From contig JBEULE010000040.1 in NCBI GenBank assembly GCA_041287495.1, forward strand, positions 124,001 to 188,000: 64,000 bases of DNA. Direction: 5' to 3'. Position numbers and translations under genes: made by a program. This document shows, in pieces, positions 43,553 to 53,346 of this stretch. The number at the start of each line of letters is the position of its first letter. Position 1 is the first letter of the stretch. The DNA is from JAOABC01 sp041287495 (lineage in GTDB: Bacteria; Aquificota; Aquificia; Aquificales; Hydrogenothermaceae). The notes under the pieces were generated by a model, which had not been told where the DNA came from, ran no database searches, and worked only from the letters and a program-made list of their open reading frames with translations.

Positions 43553-44329
43553 GTGAATATCTTAGAGAAGATAATAAGGACTAAATATGAGGAGTTAGAA
43601 AGTTATACTCCAGAGTATATAAAAATTTTAGAAAACCTTGCTATATGTAGAAAAAAGAAAGTTTTAGATTTTAAAAAAGCATTAAAAGGTAAGGGAACAA
43701 ATATAATAGCTGAGGTTAAAAAAGCATCCCCTTCCAAAGGTGTCATAAGACATGTATTTAATCCTGTTGAGATAGCAAAGGAGTATGAAGAGAGTGGAGC
43801 AAAGGCTATATCTGTTTTAACAGATAGGCAGTATTTTCAGGGGTCTATTGAGTATCTTGCCGAAATTGCAAAAGAAGTGAAATTGCCGATTTTGAGGAAA
43901 GATTTTATAGTTGATGAAAGACAGATACTTGAAGCTTACGCTTACGGTGCAGACAGCTATCTACTTATAGCAAAAGTTTTAGATGAAAAGAGGTTAAAGG
44001 AACTTATAGAATCCGGAAGAGAGTTAGATTTAGAGCCTTTGGTTGAGATACATTCTGATGAAGAGGCTTATAAAGCAATACAAGCCGGAGCTAAGATTAT
44101 AGGAATAAACAACAGAAATCTGGAGGATTTTAAAGTAGATATAAATATATCAAAAACGATTGCTCCAAAGTTGAAGGATATGGGTGTTGAGGTTGTGGTT
44201 GCAGAAAGTGGAATATCTTCAAAAGAAGAGATAGAAGAGTTGAAAAAATATAAAGTTGATGCATTTTTAATAGGTGAGTCTCTGATGAAGGAGGCTAACA
44301 TAGGAGAAAAGTTAAGGTCTCTCCTATAA
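43553..44329 (+). CDS. trpC: Indole-3-glycerol-phosphate synthase
   Basis: TrpC closes the indole ring in tryptophan synthesis. The 258-residue TIM barrel starts at GTG and has IIAEVKKASPSKGVI near 50 (catalytic Glu and Lys), SVLTDRQYFQGS, LRKDFIVDE, IGINNRNLEDF, and ESGISSKEEI near 218. trpB for the final step is at 62728-63975 in a separate location, so the trp genes are dispersed. Confidence 0.96.
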   Translation: MNILEKIIRTKYEELESYTPEYIKILENLAICRKKKVLDFKKALKGKGTNIIAEVKKASPSKGVIRHVFNPVEIAKEYEESGAKAISVLTDRQYFQGSIEYLAEIAKEVKLPILRKDFIVDERQILEAYAYGADSYLLIAKVLDEKRLKELIESGRELDLEPLVEIHSDEEAYKAIQAGAKIIGINNRNLEDFKVDINISKTIAPKLKDMGVEVVVAESGISSKEEIEELKKYKVDAFLIGESLMKEANIGEKLRSLL

Positions 44330-44374
44330 ATAAAAAGTAGCTAAGATACAACAAAGTAAATTTGGGGAATAAGT

Positions 44375-46126
44375 ATGTATCAGAATATCAATAAAGAACT
44401 TGCAAAAATCTTTGAAAATATGGGAAATATATACGACTTTTTAGAGGATAAATTTAGAGCCTTGGCTTACCATAGGGCTGCTCAGATTATTGATAGCCTT
44501 CCAGATGATATAAGAAATCTTATACAAAGTGGAGAGATACATCATATCAGAGGAATAGGTAGTGGAATAGAGGAGAAGATTGAGGAGTATATAAAAACTG
44601 GAAAAATAAAAAAATATGAAGAGTTAAAACAGCTTGTACCTCCAGATTTTCTTGAACTTATGGAAGTTCCCGGTTTTGGACCAAAAACTTTAAAAAAAAT
44701 TTATCAGGAACTTGGTATATCAACAAAAGAAGAACTTATAAAAGCACTAAAAGATGGAAGAGTTGCATCACTAAAAGGTTTTGGAGAGAAAAAAGTCCAG
44801 AATATGCTAAAAGGACTTGAACTTTATGAAAGTACTCAAAAGAGATTGCTTCTCTGGGAAGCTCTTCAAATAGGAAGGATGTTAGTGCAAAAGCTTAAAG
44901 TTTTAAAAGAAGTGGAGAATATAGAACTTGCCGGAAGTTTAAGAAGAAGAAAAGAAACGATAGGAGATATAGATATACTCATAGCCTGTGATGAGAAAGA
45001 CAGACAGAAAGTTATAGATTACTTCACATCCCTTGAAGATGTTAAAGAAGTGATAGCGAAAGGAGATACAAAAGCCAGTGTTATGATACATGAAAAAGAT
45101 AGGCAGGTTGACCTTAGGGTTTTAAATCCTGATGAGTGGGGAAGCGGTCTTCAATACTTTACAGGTTCAAAAGAACATAATGTCCATTTTAGGGATATAG
45201 CAAAATCAAAAGGTTTAAAAGTAAGTGAATACGGCGTTTTCGATATAAAGACCGGTAAGAAGATAGCAGGAAAAACAGAAGAGGAAGTTTATAAAGCTGT
45301 TGGTATGCAGTGGATTCCACCGGAAATGAGAGAAGATAGAGGAGAAATTGAGTTAGCTTTGGAAGGAAAAATACCAAAACTTGTGGAACTTTCAGATATA
45401 AAAGGTGATTTACATATGCACTCAACATGGACAGACGGAATAAATACTATTGAAGAGATAGCAGAATTTGTTTTAAAAAATTATAAATACGAGTATATAG
45501 CAATAACAGACCACTCCAAAGCTGTAAGGGTTGCACACGGCTTAGATGAAGAGGATATTTTAAGGTATATAGATGAGATAGATAGAATAAATAAAAAGTT
45601 AGGCTTAAAATTTATTAAGAAAGGAGTAGAGGTTGATATACTGGCCGATGGTAGTTTAGACCTGTCTGATGAAGTTTTGTCAAAACTTGATTGGGTAGTT
45701 GCATCTATACATACTCAGTTTAATAGAGATAATACAGACAGGATAATAAAAGCTATGGAAAATCCATATGTATGTGCAATAGGACACCCTACCGGTAGAA
45801 CTTTTGGCTCACGGGAAGGTTATCCCCTTTCAGAAGAAATTTTAAAGGTGGCAAAAGAGACAAATACGGCTCTTGAAATAAATGCTCAACCAACAAGGAT
45901 GGATTTACCGGATGTATGGATAAAAAAAGCTGTAGAGATGGGAGTCAAATTGGTAATATCAACAGATAGCCATAGTTTATCTAACTTTGCATATATGGAG
46001 ATAGGAGTATCTCTTGCCAGAAGAGGCTGGGCAAAGAGAGAAGACATTCTTAACACTTACAGTTGGAAAGATATAGAGAAATTCAAACAGATTAAAAGAA
46101 AAAAACTTGGTGTTGTTAATTTATAA
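44375..46126 (+). CDS. polX: DNA polymerase/3'-5' exonuclease PolX
   Basis: PolX combines a family X polymerase with a PHP phosphoesterase domain and takes part in repair. The 583-residue protein has HhH motifs (IRGIGSGIEEKI; VPGFGPKTLKKIY), the polymerase active site AGSLRRRKETIGDIDIL near 190 with the catalytic Asp pair, and the PHP domain from about residue 343 (KGDLHMHSTWTDG, then ITDHSK, and ISTDSHS). It is intact and the usual length. Confidence 0.95.
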   Translation: MYQNINKELAKIFENMGNIYDFLEDKFRALAYHRAAQIIDSLPDDIRNLIQSGEIHHIRGIGSGIEEKIEEYIKTGKIKKYEELKQLVPPDFLELMEVPGFGPKTLKKIYQELGISTKEELIKALKDGRVASLKGFGEKKVQNMLKGLELYESTQKRLLLWEALQIGRMLVQKLKVLKEVENIELAGSLRRRKETIGDIDILIACDEKDRQKVIDYFTSLEDVKEVIAKGDTKASVMIHEKDRQVDLRVLNPDEWGSGLQYFTGSKEHNVHFRDIAKSKGLKVSEYGVFDIKTGKKIAGKTEEEVYKAVGMQWIPPEMREDRGEIELALEGKIPKLVELSDIKGDLHMHSTWTDGINTIEEIAEFVLKNYKYEYIAITDHSKAVRVAHGLDEEDILRYIDEIDRINKKLGLKFIKKGVEVDILADGSLDLSDEVLSKLDWVVASIHTQFNRDNTDRIIKAMENPYVCAIGHPTGRTFGSREGYPLSEEILKVAKETNTALEINAQPTRMDLPDVWIKKAVEMGVKLVISTDSHSLSNFAYMEIGVSLARRGWAKREDILNTYSWKDIEKFKQIKRKKLGVVNL

Positions 46127-46165
46127 TATTTACAGCATTCTTAAAGTGATTATAGGAGGAGAATT

Positions 46166-47602
46166 TTGAAGAGAGTTAGGTTTGCACCAAGTCCAACCGG
46201 ATATTTACATCTTGGAAATGCTAGAACTGCTTTGTTTAATTACCTTTTTGCAAAACATGAGGGAGCTACATTTATACTTAGAATAGAAGATACAGATTTA
46301 GAGAGGTCAAAAAAAGAGTACGAAGAGATGCTTATAGAAGATTTAAAATGGCTTGGAATAGAGTGGGATGAAGGTCCAGATAAAGGAGGAGAATACGGAC
46401 CATACAGACAGTCAGAGAGACTTGATATATACCATAAATATGTTGATAAATTGTTAAAATCAGGAGATGCTTACTATTGTTACTGCACAGAGGAAGAGTT
46501 GGAAGAGGAAAGAGAAAAAGCTATAGCAGAAGGAAGACCTTACAGATACTCTGGAAAATGTAGAAACCTTACGATAGAAGAAAGGTTAGAATATGAGGCA
46601 AAAGGTATAAAACCAGTCATAAGATTTAAAGTTCCAGATAAAACAGTTGTTTTTGAAGATGTAATAAGGGGGGTTGTAGAGATAGATACAAAAGAGTTTG
46701 GAGATTTTGTTATAGTTAGAGCTGATGGTATGCCTATTTATAACTTTGTTGTAGTTATAGATGATGCTCTTATGGGAATAACACACGTTATAAGAGGAGA
46801 AGACCATCTGTCAAACACACCAAAACAGATAGTTATATACGAAGCACTTGGTTTTATTATTCCAACATTTGCTCATCTTCCAATAATACTTGGTGAAGAT
46901 AGAACAAAGTTATCAAAGAGACATGGAGCAGTTTCTGTAAGGGCTCTGAAAGATGAGGGTTATCTGTCAGAAGCTGTATTTAATGCTCTCTCACTACTTG
47001 GCTGGCATCCGAGAGATGAGAGGGAAGTTCTTCCGAAAGAAGAGATATTTAAACAATTTAAATTGGAAGAAGTCAATAAATCTCCGGCTATATTTGACAG
47101 AAATAAATTAAGATGGATGAATGGAGTTTATATAAGAGAAGTTCTTCCTTTGGAAGAAGTTACTAAAAGGGCTGTAGAGTTTTTTGAAGGCTTTGGATAC
47201 AAAGCTGATTTTGATTACTACAAAAGAGTTATGGAAGCTATAAGAGATAGTATAGAGACTTTATTAGATATAAAAGAAAGAGCAAAGGTATTTTTTATTG
47301 ATGAGATCGTTTTTAACGAAGATATTGTTAAAGAAGTTAGATCGGATGAGAAGTTTTACAAAGTTGTAGAGGCTTTTTATGAAAAAATAAAAGATAAAAA
47401 TGATATAACAAAAGAAGAGTTTAAATCTATAACAAAAGAGATACAGCAGGAACTTGGTGTAAAAGGTAAAGGCTTGTTCCATCCTTTAAGGATAGCGTTA
47501 ACTGGAGAGTCTTCCGGTGTAGGTTTGGATATATTGGTTGAGGTAATTGGAGTAGATAGAGTTAAATTTAGATTAAAAAGATTTCTCGAATATTTTGGTT
47601 GA
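46166..47602 (+). CDS. gltX: Glutamyl-tRNA synthetase
   Basis: The 478-residue class I synthetase starts at TTG with AGGAGG upstream. It has RFAPSPTGYLHLGNAR (HIGH-type) near residue 5-20, a zinc-type CYCTEEELEEER region, RGEDHLSNTPKQ, and the KMSKS-like loop TKLSKRHG near 250. Two gltX paralogues are common in Aquificales, so whether it charges tRNA-Glu only, or also tRNA-Gln, is not shown. Confidence 0.95.
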   Translation: MKRVRFAPSPTGYLHLGNARTALFNYLFAKHEGATFILRIEDTDLERSKKEYEEMLIEDLKWLGIEWDEGPDKGGEYGPYRQSERLDIYHKYVDKLLKSGDAYYCYCTEEELEEEREKAIAEGRPYRYSGKCRNLTIEERLEYEAKGIKPVIRFKVPDKTVVFEDVIRGVVEIDTKEFGDFVIVRADGMPIYNFVVVIDDALMGITHVIRGEDHLSNTPKQIVIYEALGFIIPTFAHLPIILGEDRTKLSKRHGAVSVRALKDEGYLSEAVFNALSLLGWHPRDEREVLPKEEIFKQFKLEEVNKSPAIFDRNKLRWMNGVYIREVLPLEEVTKRAVEFFEGFGYKADFDYYKRVMEAIRDSIETLLDIKERAKVFFIDEIVFNEDIVKEVRSDEKFYKVVEAFYEKIKDKNDITKEEFKSITKEIQQELGVKGKGLFHPLRIALTGESSGVGLDILVEVIGVDRVKFRLKRFLEYFG

Positions 47603-47991
47603 TGATTAGAGATTTTAGAAAGTTAAAGATTGTTTTTACTAAACAAGATGGTAAAAAACTCTCTTTGAATGAAGTCGAGAGTCTTTTAAGTTCTGTTTTT
47701 GATATAAAAGAGAAATGGTTTTTAAGAGGAGTAAAACATATACTTGAAAATCATTACACAGAAGCCATAAAGAGATTTCAACTTGTAGATGACCCAGATG
47801 CTAATTCAATCATTTTAGCCTGTGCTTACAAGATTCAGGATAAATATATCTTTGACAGTTATAAATCAAAAGCTTTATCCGGAGGTTCTTTATTTGAGAA
47901 GTTTGGATTTTATCCTTATTTTATGTATGAAGATAAAACAGAAGAAATATCTAAACTTTTGAAAGATGAGGGATTAATTGAAAAATCTTAA
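47602..47991 (+). CDS. Small helical protein, possibly TPR-like
   Basis: The 129-residue product begins IRDFRKLKIVFTKQDGKKLSLNEVE and has a TPR-like part in the middle (FLRGVKHILENHYTEAIKRFQLVD). I recognise no named family. It overlaps gltX upstream and the GT9 gene downstream by 14 bp. The same order, a small TPR-type protein overlapping a GT9 gene, occurs at 31682-32952. Confidence 0.55.
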   Translation: MIRDFRKLKIVFTKQDGKKLSLNEVESLLSSVFDIKEKWFLRGVKHILENHYTEAIKRFQLVDDPDANSIILACAYKIQDKYIFDSYKSKALSGGSLFEKFGFYPYFMYEDKTEEISKLLKDEGLIEKS

Positions 47992-49048
47992 TCCTACAAA
48001 CATCTTAATGCTTAAAAGCCACAGTGCCGGTATTGGTGATATTCTTAGGTCTTCTGCAGCTTGGAGAGCTTTAAAGAATAGATATCCACAGGCAAAACTA
48101 AATCTTTTATTTATATCTAACAATGTAGGTTATCCTTCCGAAAAACTTATCTCTAAACATCATCTGATAGACAGTTTTTATGTTATAGATAAAAACTGGT
48201 TTAACAGTCAAAGGTTTTTCATAGATGCTTTAAGAGAGTCAGATAAAGTTATAAAAGAAGTAAAACCGGATTTTATTATAGATTTTGAACCTTATGGTCT
48301 TGAAACTACTTGGGTAGCAGTGATAGGAAGATTTAAATACAAAGTAAAAACTTTAGGTATAAATGAGGTTTTCCCAAGAGGATTTTTATATTCTATGTAT
48401 GCTTCTTCAGTTAAGAGTTTTATGAAAAAACATAATATTAAAATCTTAAATTACACAGATAGAGATTTTATCGTTCTTGATAAATTAGGTATTGAGAGAG
48501 ATAGAATACCTATAGAGATATCAGAAACGGAAAAAGGTAGGCAGTTTAGAGAAAGTTATAGAAATAAGTTTGGCATTCCAATATACAGGGAAATATTACT
48601 GGTTAACATTTGCTGTGGAACACCGGATGCCTTAAACAGAAGGGTAGATATGGATGTTATAGAAAATATTATTTTATATGGAGTGAAAAAGTATAATCTA
48701 ACTCCAGTTCTGATGGGGGCAGATTTTGAAAAACAGATAAATAAAGAGTTAGAGAATAGATTAAAGAAGCAGAATATTACGGTTTTCAATTTAGCCGGAG
48801 AAACAGATATAGAAGAATCTGTTGGACTTATAAATGATGCTACGATTTTCATCTCTGGAGATAGTGGCCCTTACCATATAGGGGTAGCTTTAAAAAAGCC
48901 AACCATTGCAATCTTTAACTTTAAAGAGATGATTGAAACAGCAGGACATTTTCATCCATGGGTAAAATGTGTTTATGGACCTTCTGTAGCTTATTTAGAT
49001 GAAGTCAAAGAAGCCTTTGACAGTCTATACAGTAATTTAAAATCTTAG
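47978..49048 (+). CDS. Family 9 glycosyltransferase
   Basis: The 356-residue product starts at TTG and has the GT9 opening NILMLKSHSAGIGDILRSSAA, a DFEPYG region, and the nucleotide-sugar site near the end (LINDATIFISGDSGPYHIGVALKKPTIAIF contains the SGDSGPYH core). GT9 enzymes include lipopolysaccharide heptosyltransferases. The N-terminal motif is close to the second GT9 at 31981-32952, so the two may act in the same core pathway or be substrate variants. Confidence 0.82.
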   Translation: MKNLNPTNILMLKSHSAGIGDILRSSAAWRALKNRYPQAKLNLLFISNNVGYPSEKLISKHHLIDSFYVIDKNWFNSQRFFIDALRESDKVIKEVKPDFIIDFEPYGLETTWVAVIGRFKYKVKTLGINEVFPRGFLYSMYASSVKSFMKKHNIKILNYTDRDFIVLDKLGIERDRIPIEISETEKGRQFRESYRNKFGIPIYREILLVNICCGTPDALNRRVDMDVIENIILYGVKKYNLTPVLMGADFEKQINKELENRLKKQNITVFNLAGETDIEESVGLINDATIFISGDSGPYHIGVALKKPTIAIFNFKEMIETAGHFHPWVKCVYGPSVAYLDEVKEAFDSLYSNLKS

Positions 49049-49054
49049 TTTATA

Positions 49055-49063
49055 TGGTATAAT
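49055..49063 (+). promoter_or_regulatory. Extended -10 promoter, leaderless type, for udg
   Basis: TGGTATAAT (49055-49063) lies only seven bases before the ATG at 49071, and no ribosome site is present. The transcript start would fall at about the first base of the start codon. Confidence 0.5.
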
Positions 49064-49070
49064 CTTTCTT

Positions 49071-49709
49071 ATGCTGAGAGAGATTTTGCAGATACTTAAA
49101 GATGTAGGATTTGATGAGTTGATTGTTGAGAATGACAGTTTAGAGAGTTTAAGAAGATACAGATTAGAAAAACTTAATGAGATAGATAGAGAGATACAGG
49201 TTTGTACAAAATGTCCCCTTCATCTAAACAGAAAGCAGGCTGTTTTAGGAGAAGGGAATGTTTTTGCAAAACTTATGTTTATAGGTGAAGCCCCTGGAGA
49301 AGAGGAAGATATTCAAGGAAGACCTTTCGTAGGTAGAGCTGGACAACTTCTCACAAAAGCTATTGAAAATGCAGGATATAAAAGAGAAGATTTCTATATA
49401 GCAAACATAAACAAATGTAGACCACCAGATAATAGGACACCAACAATAGAGGAGCAAGAAGCATGTTTTCCATATCTTCAAAGACAGATAGAGATAATAA
49501 ATCCAAAAGTGTTATGTCTTCTTGGAGCCACAGCTTACCGTGGAGTTATGAAAGAAGAAGTAAAAATAACAAAAGAAAGAGGTAAAGTTTTAACTTATCA
49601 AGATAAATTGGTATACATTACTTTTCACCCATCTTATGTGTTAAGAAATCAATCAAGTAGAGATGTCTTTTTTGAAGATATAAAAAAGGCCATAGAGTTA
49701 TCTCTATGA
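49071..49709 (+). CDS. Uracil-DNA glycosylase, family 4
   Basis: Family 4 enzymes remove uracil from DNA and hold a 4Fe-4S cluster; they are typical of thermophiles. The 212-residue protein has cluster ligands C45 and C48 (CTKCPL), plus cysteines in NKCRPPDNR and QEACFPYL, the active-site GEAPGEEEDIQGRPFVGRAGQLL near 76, and HPSYVLRN near the C-terminus. The first 40 residues form an extra helix. It is leaderless and coupled to the next gene by ATGA. Confidence 0.93.
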   Translation: MLREILQILKDVGFDELIVENDSLESLRRYRLEKLNEIDREIQVCTKCPLHLNRKQAVLGEGNVFAKLMFIGEAPGEEEDIQGRPFVGRAGQLLTKAIENAGYKREDFYIANINKCRPPDNRTPTIEEQEACFPYLQRQIEIINPKVLCLLGATAYRGVMKEEVKITKERGKVLTYQDKLVYITFHPSYVLRNQSSRDVFFEDIKKAIELSL

Positions 49710-50881
49710 AAAAGGTGATTCTGAAAAAGGAGGCTTTAGAAAAAATAACTCTCTATAATCCTTGGATATACAACAGAGAGATAAAAGATATTCCAAAAGA
49801 TGTAAAATCTGGAGAAGTTGTAGAGATAGTATCTCATAGGGGAGATTTTTTAGGTATAGGTTATATAAATCCAAAAAGTAAGATTACGGTTAGAGTTTTA
49901 ACTTTTGAAAAAGAAGATATTGATATACAGTTTTTTGTTAAAAGGATAAAAAAAGCAGTAGAGAAAAGAGAAGAGATTTTTAAAACTTCAAATGGTGTAA
50001 GAATTATACATTCAGAAGCAGATGGACTTGCGGGACTTATAGCTGACTACTATGATGGTTATATATCTTTACAGATAAACACAGCTGGAATGGAAAATTT
50101 TAGAGATACTATTTTGGAAAGTTTAATAGAAGTTTTAAAACCTAAGGCTATCGTAGAGAAGTCAGATAGTAAATCAAGGTTGGTTGAAGGTTTGGAAACA
50201 GAGGAGAAAGTTTTATACGGAGAAGTTCCAGGTAGTATTGTGATAGTTGAAAATGGTGTTAAATTTAAAATAGATTTAATAACTGGACAAAAAACTGGAT
50301 TCTATTTAGATCAAAGGGCAAATAGAGAAAAAGTTTCCAAATATGTCAAAAAAGGTTTTAAGGTTTTAGACCTGTTTTCTAATACAGGTGGATTTGGTAT
50401 ATACACAGCATTAAAAGGTGCCGAATTTGTTAAATTTGTTGACATATCGGAAAATGCAGTTTCACTTATATATGAAAATTTGAAATTGAATAATATTGAT
50501 AATTTTGAAATAAAGAGAGCAGATGTGTTTGATTTTGTTAAAGAAGAGTTAAAATCCGGGTTAAAGTATGATATTATCGTTTTAGACCCACCACCTTTTG
50601 CAAAGAGTAAAAATGAGAAAGAGGGAGCTTTAAGAGGATTTAAATATCTAATTTTAAACAGTTTGAAACTTCTAAATGAAAATGGTTATTTAGCTGTATT
50701 TTCCTGCTCTCATCATATAACTTATGAAGACCTTATAAATACAACATTAGACTCTCTTAAAGACACAAAAACAAAAGCCCAATATATAGAATACCTAACC
50801 CAAGATACAGACCATCCATATATAATTAATATCCCTTCTACACTTTATCTTAAAGGTTTTATACTACAAAAGGTTAGATGA
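49706..50881 (+). CDS. RlmI-like 23S rRNA methyltransferase
   Basis: RlmI makes 5-methylcytidine in 23S rRNA. The 391-residue protein has an N-terminal PUA domain (about 1-75, PWIYNREIKDIPKDVKSGEVV), a TGQKTGFYLDQRANR motif near 190, the SAM site VLDLFSNTGGFGIY near 218, and LDPPPFAKSK near 292. Substrate is assigned by family only. It overlaps udg and prmC, forming a repair and translation gene run. Confidence 0.88.
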   Translation: MKKVILKKEALEKITLYNPWIYNREIKDIPKDVKSGEVVEIVSHRGDFLGIGYINPKSKITVRVLTFEKEDIDIQFFVKRIKKAVEKREEIFKTSNGVRIIHSEADGLAGLIADYYDGYISLQINTAGMENFRDTILESLIEVLKPKAIVEKSDSKSRLVEGLETEEKVLYGEVPGSIVIVENGVKFKIDLITGQKTGFYLDQRANREKVSKYVKKGFKVLDLFSNTGGFGIYTALKGAEFVKFVDISENAVSLIYENLKLNNIDNFEIKRADVFDFVKEELKSGLKYDIIVLDPPPFAKSKNEKEGALRGFKYLILNSLKLLNENGYLAVFSCSHHITYEDLINTTLDSLKDTKTKAQYIEYLTQDTDHPYIINIPSTLYLKGFILQKVR

Positions 50882-51720
50882 GATTAAAAGATATATATAA
50901 CAAAGCTGTAAAAATTTTAAAAGATAACTTTATAGAAAATCCGGCTCTTGATGTTATGGTTATCATATCTTCTGTTTTAGGTATTCCGAAAGAGAAAATA
51001 ATAACAGAACCGGATATCTATATTCCGGAAGATAAAATCCAAAAGATATTTCAAAGTATAAAGAGAAGGGCAGAAGGTGTTCCTATTGCTTATATAATTC
51101 AAAAAAAAGAATTTTTTGGTTTAGAGTTCTACATAGAAGAAGGAGTTCTTATTCCCCGTCCGGAAACTGAGATATTGGTTGAAGAAGTTATTAAGAGATT
51201 ACCGGAAGATAAAAAATTGTTTGGTATTGATATTGGAGTTGGAAGTGGCTGTATAGCCATAACTATCTTAAAGATGAGAAAAAATGTTAGTATGATAGGT
51301 ATAGATATATCAGAAAAGGCTTTGGAAATCTCTAACATAAATGCAAAGATACATAAAGTAGCAGATAGACTTACACTTAAAAAGCAGTCTATATTTGAAA
51401 ATCCGAAGTTAGATATAAAACTTGATTTTGTTGTTTCAAATCCACCGTATATACCCCAATATGAGTACGAAACTTTGCAGAGAGAAGTCAAAAAGGAGCC
51501 TATAGAAGCTTTAATTTCTGGTAAAGTTGGAACAGAATTTTACGAAAAGATATTAAGTTGGTCTAAAAACTACCTTAAGGAAGATGGTTTTGTTGCCTTT
51601 GAATTGGGAATAGAGCAAGCAGAAAAAGTGAAAGATTTATTTTTAGCAGAAAGCTTTCAAAATATTCATATAATAAAAGATCTTCAAGGTATAGATAGAG
51701 TGATTATAGGTTATAATTAG
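50878..51720 (+). CDS. prmC: Release factor glutamine methyltransferase PrmC
   Basis: PrmC methylates the GGQ glutamine of peptide release factors. The 280-residue protein has PRPETEILVEEV near 94, the SAM motif GIDIGVGSGCIAITI near 117, and the NPPYIP catalytic motif near 189. The ATG overlaps the previous stop. Length is normal. Confidence 0.95.
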   Translation: MRLKDIYNKAVKILKDNFIENPALDVMVIISSVLGIPKEKIITEPDIYIPEDKIQKIFQSIKRRAEGVPIAYIIQKKEFFGLEFYIEEGVLIPRPETEILVEEVIKRLPEDKKLFGIDIGVGSGCIAITILKMRKNVSMIGIDISEKALEISNINAKIHKVADRLTLKKQSIFENPKLDIKLDFVVSNPPYIPQYEYETLQREVKKEPIEALISGKVGTEFYEKILSWSKNYLKEDGFVAFELGIEQAEKVKDLFLAESFQNIHIIKDLQGIDRVIIGYN

Positions 51721-51730
51721 GAGGCTAAAC

Positions 51731-53017
51731 ATGAAAGAGGTAAAAATAGAGTTGAGAGAGTCTCTTGTAGTAGAGGGTGGAAATAAGTTAGAAGGTATTT
51801 TAAGGGTATCTGGGGCAAAAAATGCAGCACTACCTAACATAGCTGCAACTATCCTTACAGATAAAGAAGTTATCTTAGAAAATGTTCCGGACTTACTTGA
51901 TACTAAAATTATGAACTTGTTACTTGAAGGTATTGGCTCAGATATAACCAAGTTAGATAACGGAATTTTTTCTTATAGATTGTCAAATCCAAATTCTTAC
52001 ACAGCAGATTATGAACTTGTAAGTAAAATGAGAGCATCAATCCTTGTTTTAGGTCCATTACTTAGTAGATTTGGATATGCTGAAGTGGCACTTCCTGGGG
52101 GATGTTCCATTGGAGCAAGACCTGTAGACCTTCATTTAAAGGCTCTTGAAAAGATGGGAGCTCAGATCAAGATAGAACACGGCTACATAAAAGCTTATGC
52201 ACTAAAAGGACTTAAAGGTGCACATATCTTTTTTGATAAAATAACAGTTACCGGAACAGAAAATATAATGATGGCAGCAGTTTTAGCAGAAGGTACAACC
52301 ATAATAGAGAATGCTGCGTTAGAACCAGAAGTAGTTGATCTTGCCGTTATGTTAAAGAAGATGGGAGCTGATATAGAGGGAGAAGGTACAAATAGGATAG
52401 TTATAAATGGTGTTAAACAGCTAAATGGTACTACCCATAGAGTTATACCTGATAGAATAGAAGCAGGTACCTTTGTTGTTTTATCTGCCTTAACAGATGG
52501 AAAAATTGTAATAGAAAACTATCCATCTGAATATTTAGAGTATGTTAATAAAGTATTGGAAGAAATAGGTGTTTATGTTATCCCTATAGATAAAAATAAG
52601 GTAGTTGTAAAAAGAGAAAATAAACTCAGACCTGTAAATATTCAAACGAAAGAATATCCACTTTTTCCAACAGATTTACAAGCACAGTTTATGACTTTAC
52701 TGTGTTTTGCAGATGGAGTGTCTGAGATTACTGAAAATATATTTGAAAATAGATTTATGCATGTTCCGGAGTTAAACAGATTAGGTGCAAATATAGAGAT
52801 AGTAGGAAAAACCGCGATAGTAAGACCTATAGAGAAATTTTCAGCTACAGATGTTAAAGCAACAGACCTTAGAGCAAGTGCAGCTATGGTAATAGCAGGA
52901 TTGATAGCAGAAGGAGAAACAAGGATACATAACATCTACCATTTAGACAGGGGATATGAACATATAGACCAAAAACTTATTAATATAGGAGCAAAGATAA
53001 GAAGAGAAGTAGTTTAA
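51731..53017 (+). CDS. murA: UDP-N-acetylglucosamine 1-carboxyvinyltransferase
   Basis: MurA carries out the first committed step of peptidoglycan synthesis. The 428-residue enzyme has VSGAKNAALPN with K30 and N31, the PEP-reactive C125 in ALPGGCSIGARPVDLH (the fosfomycin-sensitive form), and the RASAAMVIAGLIAEGETRI C-terminal block. A GGAGG site precedes the ATG. It has about 8-10 more N-terminal residues than usual. Confidence 0.95.
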   Translation: MKEVKIELRESLVVEGGNKLEGILRVSGAKNAALPNIAATILTDKEVILENVPDLLDTKIMNLLLEGIGSDITKLDNGIFSYRLSNPNSYTADYELVSKMRASILVLGPLLSRFGYAEVALPGGCSIGARPVDLHLKALEKMGAQIKIEHGYIKAYALKGLKGAHIFFDKITVTGTENIMMAAVLAEGTTIIENAALEPEVVDLAVMLKKMGADIEGEGTNRIVINGVKQLNGTTHRVIPDRIEAGTFVVLSALTDGKIVIENYPSEYLEYVNKVLEEIGVYVIPIDKNKVVVKRENKLRPVNIQTKEYPLFPTDLQAQFMTLLCFADGVSEITENIFENRFMHVPELNRLGANIEIVGKTAIVRPIEKFSATDVKATDLRASAAMVIAGLIAEGETRIHNIYHLDRGYEHIDQKLINIGAKIRREVV

Positions 53018-53022
53018 GTTTT

Positions 53023-53346
53023 ATGCAGTTAAAATGGTTATTGAGACTTTTTTCTTTAAGTATGGTTGTATCATCTATTTTCTATCTACTTGATTACTAC
53101 AACTTGGAGGAGTATGGGGGACTTTCCCACATTGGATTGACAGGACTACTTTTATTTTTACCATTTTTTAATGCTTCTTACACAAAAAACTGTCAGAGCT
53201 ACTTAGCTATTTACTCTTTAACTGTATTTTTTCCTATAGTAGCATTGAAGTTTGATATAATAACATTACTCATAATTCTTCTTTATGCTGTTTTTTTGAT
53301 TTTTACAATCTGTAATAAACTAAAGAGGAGAGAAGTTGAAGAGTGA
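53023..53346 (+). CDS. Small membrane protein
   Basis: The 107-residue product has about three hydrophobic segments (near 12-25, 39-51, 65-97) with few charges and a basic C-terminus (CNKLKRREVEE). No family is recognised. It lies 5 bp after murA and overlaps the start of argS by 11 bp, so it is certainly in the operon. Ribosome site is weak, suggesting coupling to murA. Confidence 0.55.
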   Translation: MQLKWLLRLFSLSMVVSSIFYLLDYYNLEEYGGLSHIGLTGLLLFLPFFNASYTKNCQSYLAIYSLTVFFPIVALKFDIITLLIILLYAVFLIFTICNKLKRREVEE

